From Paenibacillus_D tarimensis_A (GTDB lineage Bacteria; Bacillota; Bacilli; Paenibacillales; Paenibacillaceae), in NCBI GenBank assembly GCA_041281825.1, contig CP166298.1:2480001-2544000 (forward strand): 64,000 nt of DNA. Direction: 5' to 3'. The notes under the pieces were generated by a model. The model saw nothing but the letters and a program-made list of their open reading frames with translations. It searched no databases and was not told the DNA's origin. The position numbers and the translations under genes are program-made. The stretch's first letter is position 1, and the number at the start of each line of letters is the position of its first letter. Shown in pieces: positions 43,515-49,787 of the stretch.

Positions 43515-43823
43515 TCTGCCGGCCCGGTGCGGCAGGATTAGCACGAGGGATTCGATGATTTCAATCGGATGAATAGCTGCAGAACCTGCGGATGGAGCAC
43601 CTTGTTGTAATATTGTGCCGGTGCGGTCGCTATGGTCACTAAGCTGGGGGCAATGCGGATATAAGCCAATTTCCTCCCACCGTTCTTGCATTTTTAATAC
43701 AGTTGCATATATGTGCGGAAGGACAAAATGACCTGAACAAAAGCCTTTATACATGCAAAAAAGCCGCCTTTAAGGGCGGCTTTTTTGCAATCAAACGGAA
43801 CGGACGAATATGATTAGCGGATG
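43515..43823. other. Intergenic region between convergent genes
   Basis: 309 bases. Right after the phosphatase gene a hairpin TAATC-TGCCG / CGGCA-GGATTA lies at about 43513-43541 without a T tract. The rest shows no convincing gene; a minus-strand open frame at 43461-43754 lacks a ribosome site and overlaps the phosphatase gene. A strong bidirectional terminator lies at 43758-43787. Confidence 0.6.
43758..43787. terminator. Bidirectional terminator
   Basis: AAAAAAGCCGCC (43758-43769) and GGCGGCTTTTTT (43776-43787) form a 12-bp symmetric stem with T tracts both ways, between two convergent genes. Confidence 0.9.
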
Positions 43824-44324
43824 TCAGGTTGCTGCGTTAGCGGCCTGGGCTTGGGTTTTTTGAATGCTGTGTACGCCCATAACGACGGCAATGAGCTCGT
43901 AGCTGTCCAGAATGGTCGTGTGATTGCGAAGGCGGAATGCGCCGGACTGCAGCCAATTGCTTGTTTTGTCGAAAGAAGCGGCTTCCGTTCCGGCACTATC
44001 AAGGATGGTATACGCTTTGGAGAATGCGGGAGACTCAATCTGGAATACACCGCGTCTTCCGGCATCGTATTCATAGCGTTTGGTAAACAAAGTGAATCTG
44101 CTCCGCAGGACGCCAAGCATGGAGCCTTGACCGTCCGTCACTTCCCATTTGCCCGAGAAAAATCGGAATTTGCCCCTGCAGCGAAGAGCGCTGTCCGGAC
44201 CGTACACGGAAAGTGCCGCGCTGAATGCGCTGTGCAGATCCAACGTCCCGGACTGTCCGCCGGAGGCGTCCAGGATCTGCGTTTCGCCGGCGCTAAAGAA
44301 ATTATCGTTGAAATAAAGCTCCAT
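43824..44324 (-). CDS. LURP-one-related (tubby-like fold) protein
   Basis: 166 residues. Two-halved beta-rich sequence: LYFNDNFFSAGETQI near 2, a middle stretch SMLGVLRSRFTLFTKRYEYDA near 68 and FRLRNHTTILDSYELIAVVMGVHSI near 127, which fits the LOR/YxjI family with a membranous-lipid-binding-like beta barrel around one helix. No known function. Start 44324 is preceded by AAAGGCGGTG; the open frame extends to 44390. Confidence 0.7.
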   Translation of the reverse strand: MELYFNDNFFSAGETQILDASGGQSGTLDLHSAFSAALSVYGPDSALRCRGKFRFFSGKWEVTDGQGSMLGVLRSRFTLFTKRYEYDAGRRGVFQIESPAFSKAYTILDSAGTEAASFDKTSNWLQSGAFRLRNHTTILDSYELIAVVMGVHSIQKTQAQAANAAT

Positions 44325-44523
44325 TTTTACACCGCCTTTTTCGGAATGTCCATGGAAGTAAATACGCTGTATATACCCGGGAAGTTTCATGATTATGAGC
44401 GGCAGTAAAGCAGGGGTTAGGGAAAAATAGATGGACGGATAGGCCGCTGCCTTTGACGGGCGGCCGAACTATTTACACTGATCAGCGCCACAATTCAATG
44501 TTCTATGATTTCTCCTCGCCCAA

Positions 44524-44706
44524 TCGGACAGAGAATCCGTTAATGGCTGAAAATCCTTTGTTTTCCCTATGCTTCCGGACCCTGGTTGCGTTATTTGCAC
44601 TCCGCCGACAGAAATCCTGCCGTTTTTGGAAGAGATAACGGAACCAGTGTCCGTTCAACAAGCTCGTACACCCTTTTTTCAAAAAATAGCGGAACGAGGG
44701 TCCGCG
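44524..44706. repeat. Array of four CGGA-N7-TCCG palindromic units
   Basis: Units with consensus TARCGGAACCAGNGTCCG: two on the minus strand at 44524-44543 and 44574-44596, two on the plus strand at 44633-44655 and 44683-44706. Centres are about 50-60 bases apart. Each unit can form a short hairpin, and the two inverted pairs can form a larger cruciform. No gene overlaps convincingly. Confidence 0.65.
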
Positions 44707-44851
44707 TGGACCGTGAACGGCCAAAGTGTGTAGACTGAAACCGATGAGTGATGCTTATTTTCCGGTGTGTCAAAAAGCGCGTACAATTCGTTAAATGCTT
44801 ATAAACCCTTGCTAAATCAAGTGATATGAGTAGCTTAGCCCATAAAAAATC

Positions 44852-44877
44852 GGGCGTTCCTTTCGGAACGCCCTTTC
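44852..44877. terminator. Terminator hairpin before the prophage
   Basis: GGGCGTTCC (44852-44860), loop TTTC, GGAACGCCC (44865-44873), then TTTC; an A-rich flank on the left suits termination on the minus strand as well, for example of integrase transcripts. Confidence 0.7.
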
Positions 44878-44963
44878 ATGGGAGATGAGGCAGGCACTAT
44901 TTTTGTATGGGCTGTTATACCTTGGTTTGCTTGGATTTTCTGTCTTTCGAGATTTGCCTAAAA

Positions 44964-45013
44964 TGGTCTGCAATGGTCTACAATTATGAATTTGGTCTAC
45001 AATTGGTCTACAC
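44964..45013. promoter_or_regulatory. Four repeats of TGGTCTACAA beside int (putative arm-type integrase sites)
   Basis: Direct repeats at 44964 (TGGTCTGCAA), 44974, 44993 and 45004 (TGGTCTACAC), just beyond the integrase stop codon. Steps of 10, 19 and 11 bases keep them roughly on one face of the helix. Tyrosine integrases with an AP2-like N-terminus bind such arm sites next to attP. This marks the left prophage end. Confidence 0.65.
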
Positions 45014-45017
45014 GAAG

Positions 45018-46196
45018 TTATTTGATATCGTCAAACACAGCTGCAGCCGCCTGGTCGACAGACTCGAAGATATGCCCGTATATTTCCATCATTTTTAGGT
45101 TTGAATGGCCTACGCGCTTTGCGATGGCCTCTGAGTGAACCTTCTTGTAAATCATCCAGGACACCGAAGTATGCCGCAGATCGTGGAGCCGAATCGGTTT
45201 GAGGTTATGCCGGCGGTGGAAGTCGATCCATTTCTTTGTAAACCATCCGGGTTCATATGGCTTTCCATCCGGATGACAGAAAACAAAATCATACTTTTCT
45301 GCCTCCCACAAATCAACGGGTAAATTCTTTTCTAATACGCGGGATTCATGCAGTAGGCGCAGCTCGATCATTAAAGATCCGGGAATGGCAATACGCCTCG
45401 GTTTCTTATTTTTAGGTAATTTCAAATAAGGCAGCCCCTCCTTTAATTTAGGGACCGTATTGACAATGTATAAATGTCCGGTGTCGAAGTTGATGTGTTT
45501 CCATTCCAAGCCGGCCATCTCACCGCGGCGCATACCGGTTGTGATCGCCATGGTGATCAGTGTTCGGAGTTGATTTGACTCGTATTCGAGTGCTTCGAAA
45601 AGAAGTTTTATTTCCTGCTCATTGTAAACCTCCATTTCCTTCACATCGTCTTCTTTCGGTTTTTTGATGCCGGTCATTGGATTTTCTTTTAACACTTTCC
45701 ACTCAACAGCTTTGGTGAATATGCTCTTAAGCACTCTAAAATTATATACAATCGAAGCAGACTTAAGCGGGCCTTTCTTGTCCAATCTGGCGTCAGGCGC
45801 ATAAAGAGACTCCATAAAATTCATAATATGCATCGTCGTTATTTTTTCCATATACATATGGCCGAAGTAAGGAACGATCCTTTTATCCGAATGAAATATG
45901 TAGCTGTCTTTCGTTTTCTCTTCGAGATCGATTTGAACAAATTTCTTCTTCCATTCCTCAATAAATCGTTCAAAAGTCATTTTCTCTGGGGCAATATAAA
46001 CCCCGGCCTCGATCTCGATTTCAAATTTGGCCAGCTCTTTATTCAGATGTTCCTGTAGCCTCTTGGGAGCTCGGAGAATGACTGGATCTTCAACTTTAAC
46101 AGTTTTAGTTCTCTTGATTCGTTTCCCCTTGGCATCATATCCGAGTTCCACGGTGAGCAACCATGAATTTTCGCCGCGTTTATAAATGCTTGCCAT
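45018..46196 (-). CDS. int: Tyrosine-type phage integrase
   Basis: 392 residues. N-terminal AP2-like arm-binding domain (ASIYKRGENSWLLTVELGYD), SAM-like core-binding domain (about 73-170), catalytic domain with Arg223 in TGMRRGE, a Lys near 263, HDLRH at 338-342 (His338, Arg341), His364 in RVGHSN and nucleophile Tyr373 in EIYGH. Start 46196 follows AGAGGTGAT; 46205 is a poorer start. Transcribed away from the lysogeny module, typical for Gram-positive temperate phages. Confidence 0.95.
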   Translation of the reverse strand: MASIYKRGENSWLLTVELGYDAKGKRIKRTKTVKVEDPVILRAPKRLQEHLNKELAKFEIEIEAGVYIAPEKMTFERFIEEWKKKFVQIDLEEKTKDSYIFHSDKRIVPYFGHMYMEKITTMHIMNFMESLYAPDARLDKKGPLKSASIVYNFRVLKSIFTKAVEWKVLKENPMTGIKKPKEDDVKEMEVYNEQEIKLLFEALEYESNQLRTLITMAITTGMRRGEMAGLEWKHINFDTGHLYIVNTVPKLKEGLPYLKLPKNKKPRRIAIPGSLMIELRLLHESRVLEKNLPVDLWEAEKYDFVFCHPDGKPYEPGWFTKKWIDFHRRHNLKPIRLHDLRHTSVSWMIYKKVHSEAIAKRVGHSNLKMMEIYGHIFESVDQAAAAVFDDIK

Positions 46197-46407
46197 CCGA
46201 ATCACCTCTTGCTACATCTTTTTTTCTTTTCAGGTATTTGTATGTACGCGATACTGCTTCATAAATAAGGCCAATCGCAAAGAAATACAAGATATATAAA
46301 ACGAATCCTGGAATGATCGAAACAATCCCGAGTATTATATTTGCACTTGCAATGAGGAGATAAATAGCCGCAGCTGCCGCGCCGATCCAAATGAATAATC
46401 GTTTCAT
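46180..46407 (-). CDS. Small membrane protein next to int
   Basis: 75 residues with two membrane helices (about 5-24 and 27-50) and a basic cytoplasmic end. AGGAGGGATT precedes ATG 46407. Its 3' end overlaps the int start by 17 bases, so it is co-transcribed with int. Prophage genes in this position often alter the lysogen, for example superinfection exclusion, but nothing specific can be recognised. Confidence 0.7.
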   Translation of the reverse strand: MKRLFIWIGAAAAAIYLLIASANIILGIVSIIPGFVLYILYFFAIGLIYEAVSRTYKYLKRKKDVARGDSDGKHL

Positions 46408-46475
46408 AATCCCTCCTGATATGTCGGGTATCAACCGATGAATTGGACATAATAAGAAAAAGGAAGGTGCTTGTT

Positions 46476-46814
46476 ATGTTCGCAATTAATGACAATGTTT
46501 TTGTATTGGTTTTTGACGATGAAGACAATATGCATAAAATTGATTTAAAGGATGTTCTATGTATTCGGAGAGACGAGAAAACCAGGAAGATAATTATTGC
46601 CACGGATACAGGACAATATTACTTGCCATCGACTATGAAGCATCTCGATGACTTCTTTTCTCCTCGCGGCTTTTTCCAAATAGACAGAAATAAAATAATC
46701 AACATTTCAAAAATCGACAATTTCCGATATAATGAGATTACAGTCAATGATTCCGTTTACACGGTTGCAACCCGTAAAAGAAAAGAGTTATTCGAAATTT
46801 TAGAATCCAATTGA
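46476..46814 (+). CDS. Stand-alone LytTR-type DNA-binding protein
   Basis: 112 residues. The C-terminal half resembles a LytTR domain: FFQIDRNKIINISKIDNFRYNEITVNDSVYTVATRKRKELFEIL is spread over residues about 66-109, with the basic hook and the final strand-helix. The first half (FAINDNVFVLVFDDEDNMHKI and a DVLCIRRDEKTRKIIIATD stretch) is also compatible with the LytTR fold start. No receiver or membrane part is present. ATG 46476 follows AAGGAAGGTG; divergent from the int operon. Confidence 0.65.
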   Translation: MFAINDNVFVLVFDDEDNMHKIDLKDVLCIRRDEKTRKIIIATDTGQYYLPSTMKHLDDFFSPRGFFQIDRNKIINISKIDNFRYNEITVNDSVYTVATRKRKELFEILESN

Positions 46815-46912
46815 GAAGCGTTCGCGTAACGTGAAATGGTGATATTTTACAACAAATTGTAACACCCTTTTTAAATGAGAAAGTTATAATAAAAGTATGT
46901 CGAGAGATTTAT

Positions 46913-46944
46913 TGCGGTCCCAGCAGAAGGCTCCGCATTTTTTT
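46913..46944 (+). terminator. Terminator downstream of the LytTR gene
   Basis: TGCGG (46913-46917) pairs with CCGCA (46933-46937), extended by CC/GG across a bulge, then seven T residues. A TATAAT sequence at about 46885-46890 upstream could also drive a very short transcript ending here. Confidence 0.55.
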
Positions 46945-46996
46945 GTCTTTACCTATATGTACAGAGATTCTCGTACACCGGTCTAAGAGTAGTTGC

Positions 46997-47218
46997 CTAC
47001 TCTTCGCGCCAGTCCCAGACATAAAGATCTTCAATATGGACCCCGAACAGTTTTGCTAACTTCATCAGGATTACGATATTAGGGATATACCGCAAGTTTA
47101 CATAATCGCTTAGTTGTTGTTTGGACATCCCTATCTGGTTAGCAACCCATTGCTGAGTCTTGCCGATCTTTCTTGTTAATTCCGGGACGCGGCAGCGGAC
47201 GGGTACAAGATCCATCAC
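46997..47218 (-). CDS. XRE-family helix-turn-helix protein
   Basis: 73 residues, almost only an HTH: ELTRKIGKTQQWVANQIGMSKQQLSDYVNLRYIPNIVILMKLAKLF covers residues about 13-58. Starts at GTG 47218 (AAGGTGG six bases upstream) or ATG 47215. Located downstream of the repressor on the same strand but with its own upstream region, shared with a divergent promoter. Likely a lysogeny regulator. Confidence 0.82.
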   Translation of the reverse strand: MMDLVPVRCRVPELTRKIGKTQQWVANQIGMSKQQLSDYVNLRYIPNIVILMKLAKLFGVHIEDLYVWDWREE

Positions 47219-47251
47219 GCATTGCCACCTTATTTAGCTGTTAAAATTTAC

Positions 47252-47298
47252 TTGGACAAGAACTGTTGTTCGTATTAAAATTAGAGAACAGCGAACAA
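47252..47298. promoter_or_regulatory. Divergent promoter/operator with a LexA-like box
   Basis: Plus-strand promoter TTGGAC (47252-47257) and TAAAAT (47276-47281), 18-base spacer. Inside the spacer AGAACTGTTGTTCG (47259-47272) fits the GAAC-N4-GTTC LexA pattern. TTGTTCG (47266-47272) is also mirrored by CGAACAA (47292-47298), so a prophage repressor could bind too. A minus-strand promoter for the 46997 gene overlaps the same bases. Confidence 0.5.
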
Positions 47299-47323
47299 TG
47301 TACAAATAAGGGAGGGTGTTTTA

Positions 47324-47464
47324 ATGGTTGTAGAGAAAAAGGAAAACCCTAAGAAGACCGCAGTAACGAAATTATTTCAAATTCTTGCCGCGTGCCAACC
47401 TAAGCAAGTCGAAGGCGTCAGAGAGCATTTCTTTAAAGGCAGGGTCGGTAGGACTAAGACCTAA
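47324..47464 (+). CDS. Possible small protein antisense to the repressor 3' end
   Basis: 46 residues, start ATG 47324 with a strong AAGGGAGGG site eight bases upstream and the LexA-like promoter in front. It is basic (Lys/Arg-rich, KKENPKKTAVTK near the start). It overlaps the 3' end of the repressor gene by 93 bases in the opposite direction. No family is recognised. It could be an SOS-induced antirepressor or mark an antisense transcript; it may also not be translated. Confidence 0.4.
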   Translation: MVVEKKENPKKTAVTKLFQILAACQPKQVEGVREHFFKGRVGRTKT

Positions 47465-47755
47465 CTTTTCGGCTTCCTCTTCAATTAATCTAATCGTTGA
47501 TTGTAGGTCGGTTCTTTCCTCGGCATTATCCTCTGTTTTAAGATCTATTTCATATCCAACCAATAACCATTGAGGGGGGACATCATATATTCCAGCTATT
47601 TTCTTAACTGTTTCGATGTCCGGTTCCCGCTCCCCAAGTTCGTATTTCCCCAGGGTGCTATTATGAATCCCGATTTTTTTAGCGGCGGCAGATTGAGTCC
47701 AGTTCAATTTCTCGCGTGCCGAACGCAACCGCTCTCCCAGCAAGCGCTTTTCCAT
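47372..47755 (-). CDS. Prophage repressor, XRE family (ImmR-like)
   Basis: 127 residues. HTH at residues about 7-60 (RLRSAREKLNWTQSAAAKKIGIHNSTLGKYELGERE), then a short helical C-terminus that may dimerise. The length equals that of ICEBs1 ImmR. There is no LexA-like peptidase domain and no ImmA-type HEXXH protease gene in the neighbourhood. AAGGGAGTG precedes ATG 47755. It faces the Cro-like gene across an operator region and should keep the early promoter off. Confidence 0.88.
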   Translation of the reverse strand: MEKRLLGERLRSAREKLNWTQSAAAKKIGIHNSTLGKYELGEREPDIETVKKIAGIYDVPPQWLLVGYEIDLKTEDNAEERTDLQSTIRLIEEEAEKLGLSPTDPAFKEMLSDAFDLLRLARGKNLK

Positions 47756-47793
47756 ATATTAATTCACTCCCTTATTTATAATTATAAACAAAA

Positions 47794-47878
47794 TAGACGA
47801 ATCGGATAGTGGTATAGACGAAAAGTCTTGACGTAGCCGAAAGGTCTATGTATAATGTAGACATAGACGGAACGTCTA
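47794..47878. promoter_or_regulatory. Lysogeny switch: early promoter with four operators
   Basis: Early promoter TTGACG (47828-47833), 17-base spacer, TATAAT (47851-47856). Operators follow the pattern TAGACG-N3-CGTCTA: O1 47794-47808, O2 47815-47829, O3 47834-47848, O4 47864-47878 (O4 is a perfect palindrome TAGACGGAACGTCTA). O2 and O3 cover the -35 and spacer, O4 lies at the start point. Centres are 21, 19 and 30 bases apart. On the minus strand TATAAT at about 47780-47785 may be the repressor promoter, near O1. Confidence 0.8.
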
Positions 47879-47899
47879 AGACGGATTGGAGGTGTTTCG

Positions 47900-48130
47900 A
47901 TGGATAGACGTGTAGGTAAACGTATTAGATTGATCAGGCAGGCAAAAGGGATATATGCAAAATTCGTCGCAGATAAGCTTAAGATTCATGCTTCTACATT
48001 TTGTAAATACGAAACGGGCGAAAGAGGTATCGATGCAGATATGTTGCCTGCTATCGCTGACATTTTGAATGTCAATGTACAGGATTTTTATGACCAAAAT
48101 TTAGACGTTTCGTCTAAGTATTCAGCTTAG
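47900..48130 (+). CDS. Cro-like XRE regulator
   Basis: 76 residues, HTH at about 6-60 (RIRLIRQAKGIYAKFVADKLKIHASTFCKYETGERG). GGATTGGAGGTG precedes ATG 47900. First gene of the early operon, facing the repressor gene; the classic position for Cro. A fifth operator copy lies within its last codons (48101-48117). Confidence 0.88.
   Translation: MDRRVGKRIRLIRQAKGIYAKFVADKLKIHASTFCKYETGERGIDADMLPAIADILNVNVQDFYDQNLDVSSKYSA
48101..48117. promoter_or_regulatory. Fifth copy of the switch operator inside the cro-like gene
   Basis: TTAGACGTTTCGTCTAA is a perfect palindrome with the same TAGACG/CGTCTA arms as the four operators upstream. It lies 238 bases downstream of O4, a distance suited to DNA looping or to roadblock repression. 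Confidence 0.7.
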
Positions 48131-48147
48131 CTAAGAGGAGGTGTTGT

Positions 48148-48354
48148 ATGAAAGTATCGCGGCTTAGGTTGTCAGAAATGGCAGCCGAAGCAGGGGCAGC
48201 ATTGGAATTCAACGGTTCTTGGGTAAAGGAATTGGAACGGTCGAAATGGCTGCGTCACAACCAGATGTATCACCGCTTATACAAACGACTACGAAAGGAT
48301 GGTAAGCGTGGAGAAACAAAACCTGACGGTTCAGGAAGCTGCGGAATTTCTTAA
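48148..48354 (+). CDS. Small basic phage protein
   Basis: 68 residues, unknown family. Opens MKVSRLRLSEMAAEAG, resembling the first helices of an HTH, and is Lys/Arg-rich in the second half. GAGGAGGTGTTGT precedes the ATG. It overlaps the next gene by 47 bases in another frame, so its C-terminus may be of little consequence. Confidence 0.55.
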   Translation: MKVSRLRLSEMAAEAGAALEFNGSWVKELERSKWLRHNQMYHRLYKRLRKDGKRGETKPDGSGSCGIS

Positions 48355-48505
48355 CGTGTCTGAGTGGACGGTGTATGACATGGTTCGCAAGAAAGAACTG
48401 CCTGCTTTTCATATCAGGCGCAGGATCGGGATTCGTCGCGAGGATTTGAATAAGTGGATTGATTCACAAGTTAGTCCGGAAGAAACTGATGCGGAGGTGG
48501 TTTAG
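48308..48505 (+). CDS. Excisionase-like helix-turn-helix protein
   Basis: 65 residues. MerR/excisionase-type winged HTH: LTVQEAAEFLNVSEWTVYDMVRKKELPAFHIRRRIGIRREDLNKWI is spread over residues about 5-52. Start GTG 48308 fits AAAGG nine bases upstream; ATG 48299 is too close to that site. Candidate directionality factor for the integrase, or a regulator. Confidence 0.8.
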   Translation: MEKQNLTVQEAAEFLNVSEWTVYDMVRKKELPAFHIRRRIGIRREDLNKWIDSQVSPEETDAEVV

Positions 48506-48757
48506 ATGATCGCTATTCATCGCATTCACCGGGAATTAGCTAATATCGCTCACATGAATTCTGACGCCGAAGACAATGTAATCTTCGGTATTCCCGAACT
48601 AAAACTTATCATGCCATTGCTCATAGAAAACATGAAGCTTGTACGGAGATTGGATGAATTAAAAAACCTAGCTTATGTCGCGCATATCTCGAATGACTTC
48701 GGATGGGAACAAGATATCTGCCGGGAGATTGATGAGCTGGAAGCTGCATGTTTGTAA
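48506..48757 (+). CDS. Phage early protein of unknown function
   Basis: 83 residues, helical and acidic, no recognised domain. CGGAGGTGG precedes ATG 48506, which follows the previous stop codon directly. A hairpin follows the gene. Confidence 0.7.
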   Translation: MIAIHRIHRELANIAHMNSDAEDNVIFGIPELKLIMPLLIENMKLVRRLDELKNLAYVAHISNDFGWEQDICREIDELEAACL

Positions 48758-48762
48758 AAACG

Positions 48763-48789
48763 CCTGCCGCCGCTTGGAACGGTGGCAGG
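48763..48789 (+). terminator. Hairpin after the first early operon
   Basis: CCTGCCGCCG (48763-48772) and CGGTGGCAGG (48780-48789), 10-bp stem with a 7-base loop but no T tract. Terminator-like or an attenuation site for an antitermination system. Confidence 0.5.
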
Positions 48790-48928
48790 CTGGGGAAAGG
48801 GGTGATTTGGGGAATTGGGGGTTATGTAAGAAGTTTTGTGTTCGAGGTATGAATCTATCATATCAATCTATCAATCTACTAGATATATCATATATGGAAA
48901 CTTTCGGCAACGGAAAGGAGGGATGACC

Positions 48929-49156
48929 ATGTTCGATGTAGGAGCGGAGATTAGATGCCTTAGAAAACGAAAGGGATTGACCCAGCAAGACCTCGCAGAT
49001 ATTTTTCACACAAGCCTTTCGAGAGTATCGAAGATCGAAAACAACAAGTTGGATATTACAGCGCGTGAGTATCTGGAGTGGAAAGAACAACTTTCAAAAG
49101 TGGAGAAAGTCGCTTCATTCAAAATTAATAGATTGGGAGGTTCGAAAGTCGTATGA
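48929..49156 (+). CDS. XRE-family regulator
   Basis: 75 residues, HTH over about 7-58 (IRCLRKRKGLTQQDLADIF, then SLSRVSKIENNKLDIT). AAAGGAGGG seven bases upstream supports ATG 48929. An AT-rich tract with repeated ATCTATCA (about 48850-48895) precedes it and may hold its promoter and operators. Third or fourth small HTH protein of the module. Confidence 0.82.
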   Translation: MFDVGAEIRCLRKRKGLTQQDLADIFHTSLSRVSKIENNKLDITAREYLEWKEQLSKVEKVASFKINRLGGSKVV

Positions 49157-49410
49157 CGAGAGAACAAATGGTTGAAGACGCGCGATTTTGCGCGAGAGCT
49201 GCAAAGCACAATCTGAAACTGCTTCGGAAACATCCTGAGAAGATTCTCCCAGGAGAAAAGGTTCATGTGGAAGGACAATTGCGGCAGTTGATCGAGTTTG
49301 AGAAATGGGAAAAGAAAAATGCCCGTCGGCGAGGACGGACATCGTTGAGAATCCGGTTAAAGAATCTCATTGCATCCATTATAACACACGGGGATGCAAA
49401 AGCGGAATAG
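49153..49410 (+). CDS. Basic phage protein of unknown function
   Basis: 85 residues, helical, very basic in residues 50-70 (KKNARRRGRTSLRIRLK). Overlaps the preceding stop (ATGA). No family recognised. May bind nucleic acid. Confidence 0.65.
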   Translation: MTREQMVEDARFCARAAKHNLKLLRKHPEKILPGEKVHVEGQLRQLIEFEKWEKKNARRRGRTSLRIRLKNLIASIITHGDAKAE

Positions 49411-49425
49411 TGGGAGGTTAGCAAC

Positions 49426-49584
49426 TTGGAGCCGAATCTTGATCGTTTTTCGCAACCTTTATCGTGGGAACGGCCCCTCAAGCGGCAGCGTGATGATGAA
49501 ATGCAGGATATTTATGAGCAAGATCGGATTGATCGGTATGAAGAACAAAAAATGATTGAGGAGGAAAATGAACATGACGGTTAG
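49426..49584 (+). CDS. Small acidic phage protein
   Basis: 52 residues from TTG 49426, with GGGAGGT eight bases upstream. Charged C-terminal half (DDEMQDIYEQDR, then an acidic tail) with coiled-coil character. Overlaps the next gene by 11 bases. Shorter than the usual ORF cutoff but well spaced between neighbours. Confidence 0.6.
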   Translation: MEPNLDRFSQPLSWERPLKRQRDDEMQDIYEQDRIDRYEEQKMIEEENEHDG

Positions 49585-49786
49585 ATCATCTGATTCAAAA
49601 TTGATGACTCCGTTAGAAAATGCTTTGGATGAAAATGAGAATGTTATTGGGCCGAAAGTATTTGAAGAATTAGAGAAAGTATTCAATTCACTGGATGATG
49701 CGGCTAGGGAGCTTGAAAATGATTTGGAAGAAGCACAAGACCGCATCCGGGAACTTGAAGAAAAAATCGAAGAGTTGGGGGGATAA
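49574..49786 (+). CDS. Coiled-coil phage protein
   Basis: 70 residues, acidic, with a heptad pattern over the last 40 residues (FEELEKVFNSLDDAARELEND and on). GAGGAGG eight bases upstream supports ATG 49574. Stands immediately before the recombination genes. Function unknown. Confidence 0.7.
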   Translation: MTVRSSDSKLMTPLENALDENENVIGPKVFEELEKVFNSLDDAARELENDLEEAQDRIRELEEKIEELGG

Positions 49787-49787
49787 C

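Larger units (their letters stand above)
44325..45017. other. Gene-free stretch at the host/prophage border
   Basis: About 690 bases without a credible gene. It holds the array of four short palindromes (44524-44706), a terminator (44852-44877) and the integrase-site repeats (44964-45013). The left prophage attachment core should lie between roughly 44700 and 44960, but no tRNA or tmRNA end is visible and the right end is outside the window, so the core cannot be fixed. Confidence 0.6.

Noticed and set aside
43461..43754. Open frame of 97 codons on the minus strand between two genes
   Set aside because: Overlaps the end of the phosphatase gene, has no ribosome binding site and crosses a hairpin; composition is not protein-like.
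44453..44773. Several short frames across the palindrome array
   Set aside because: They translate the repeat units themselves and have no start signals.
44707..44960. tRNA or tmRNA 3' end as attachment site
   Set aside because: No GGTTCRA-type T-loop or CCA-adjacent acceptor stem could be found; the core site remains unassigned.
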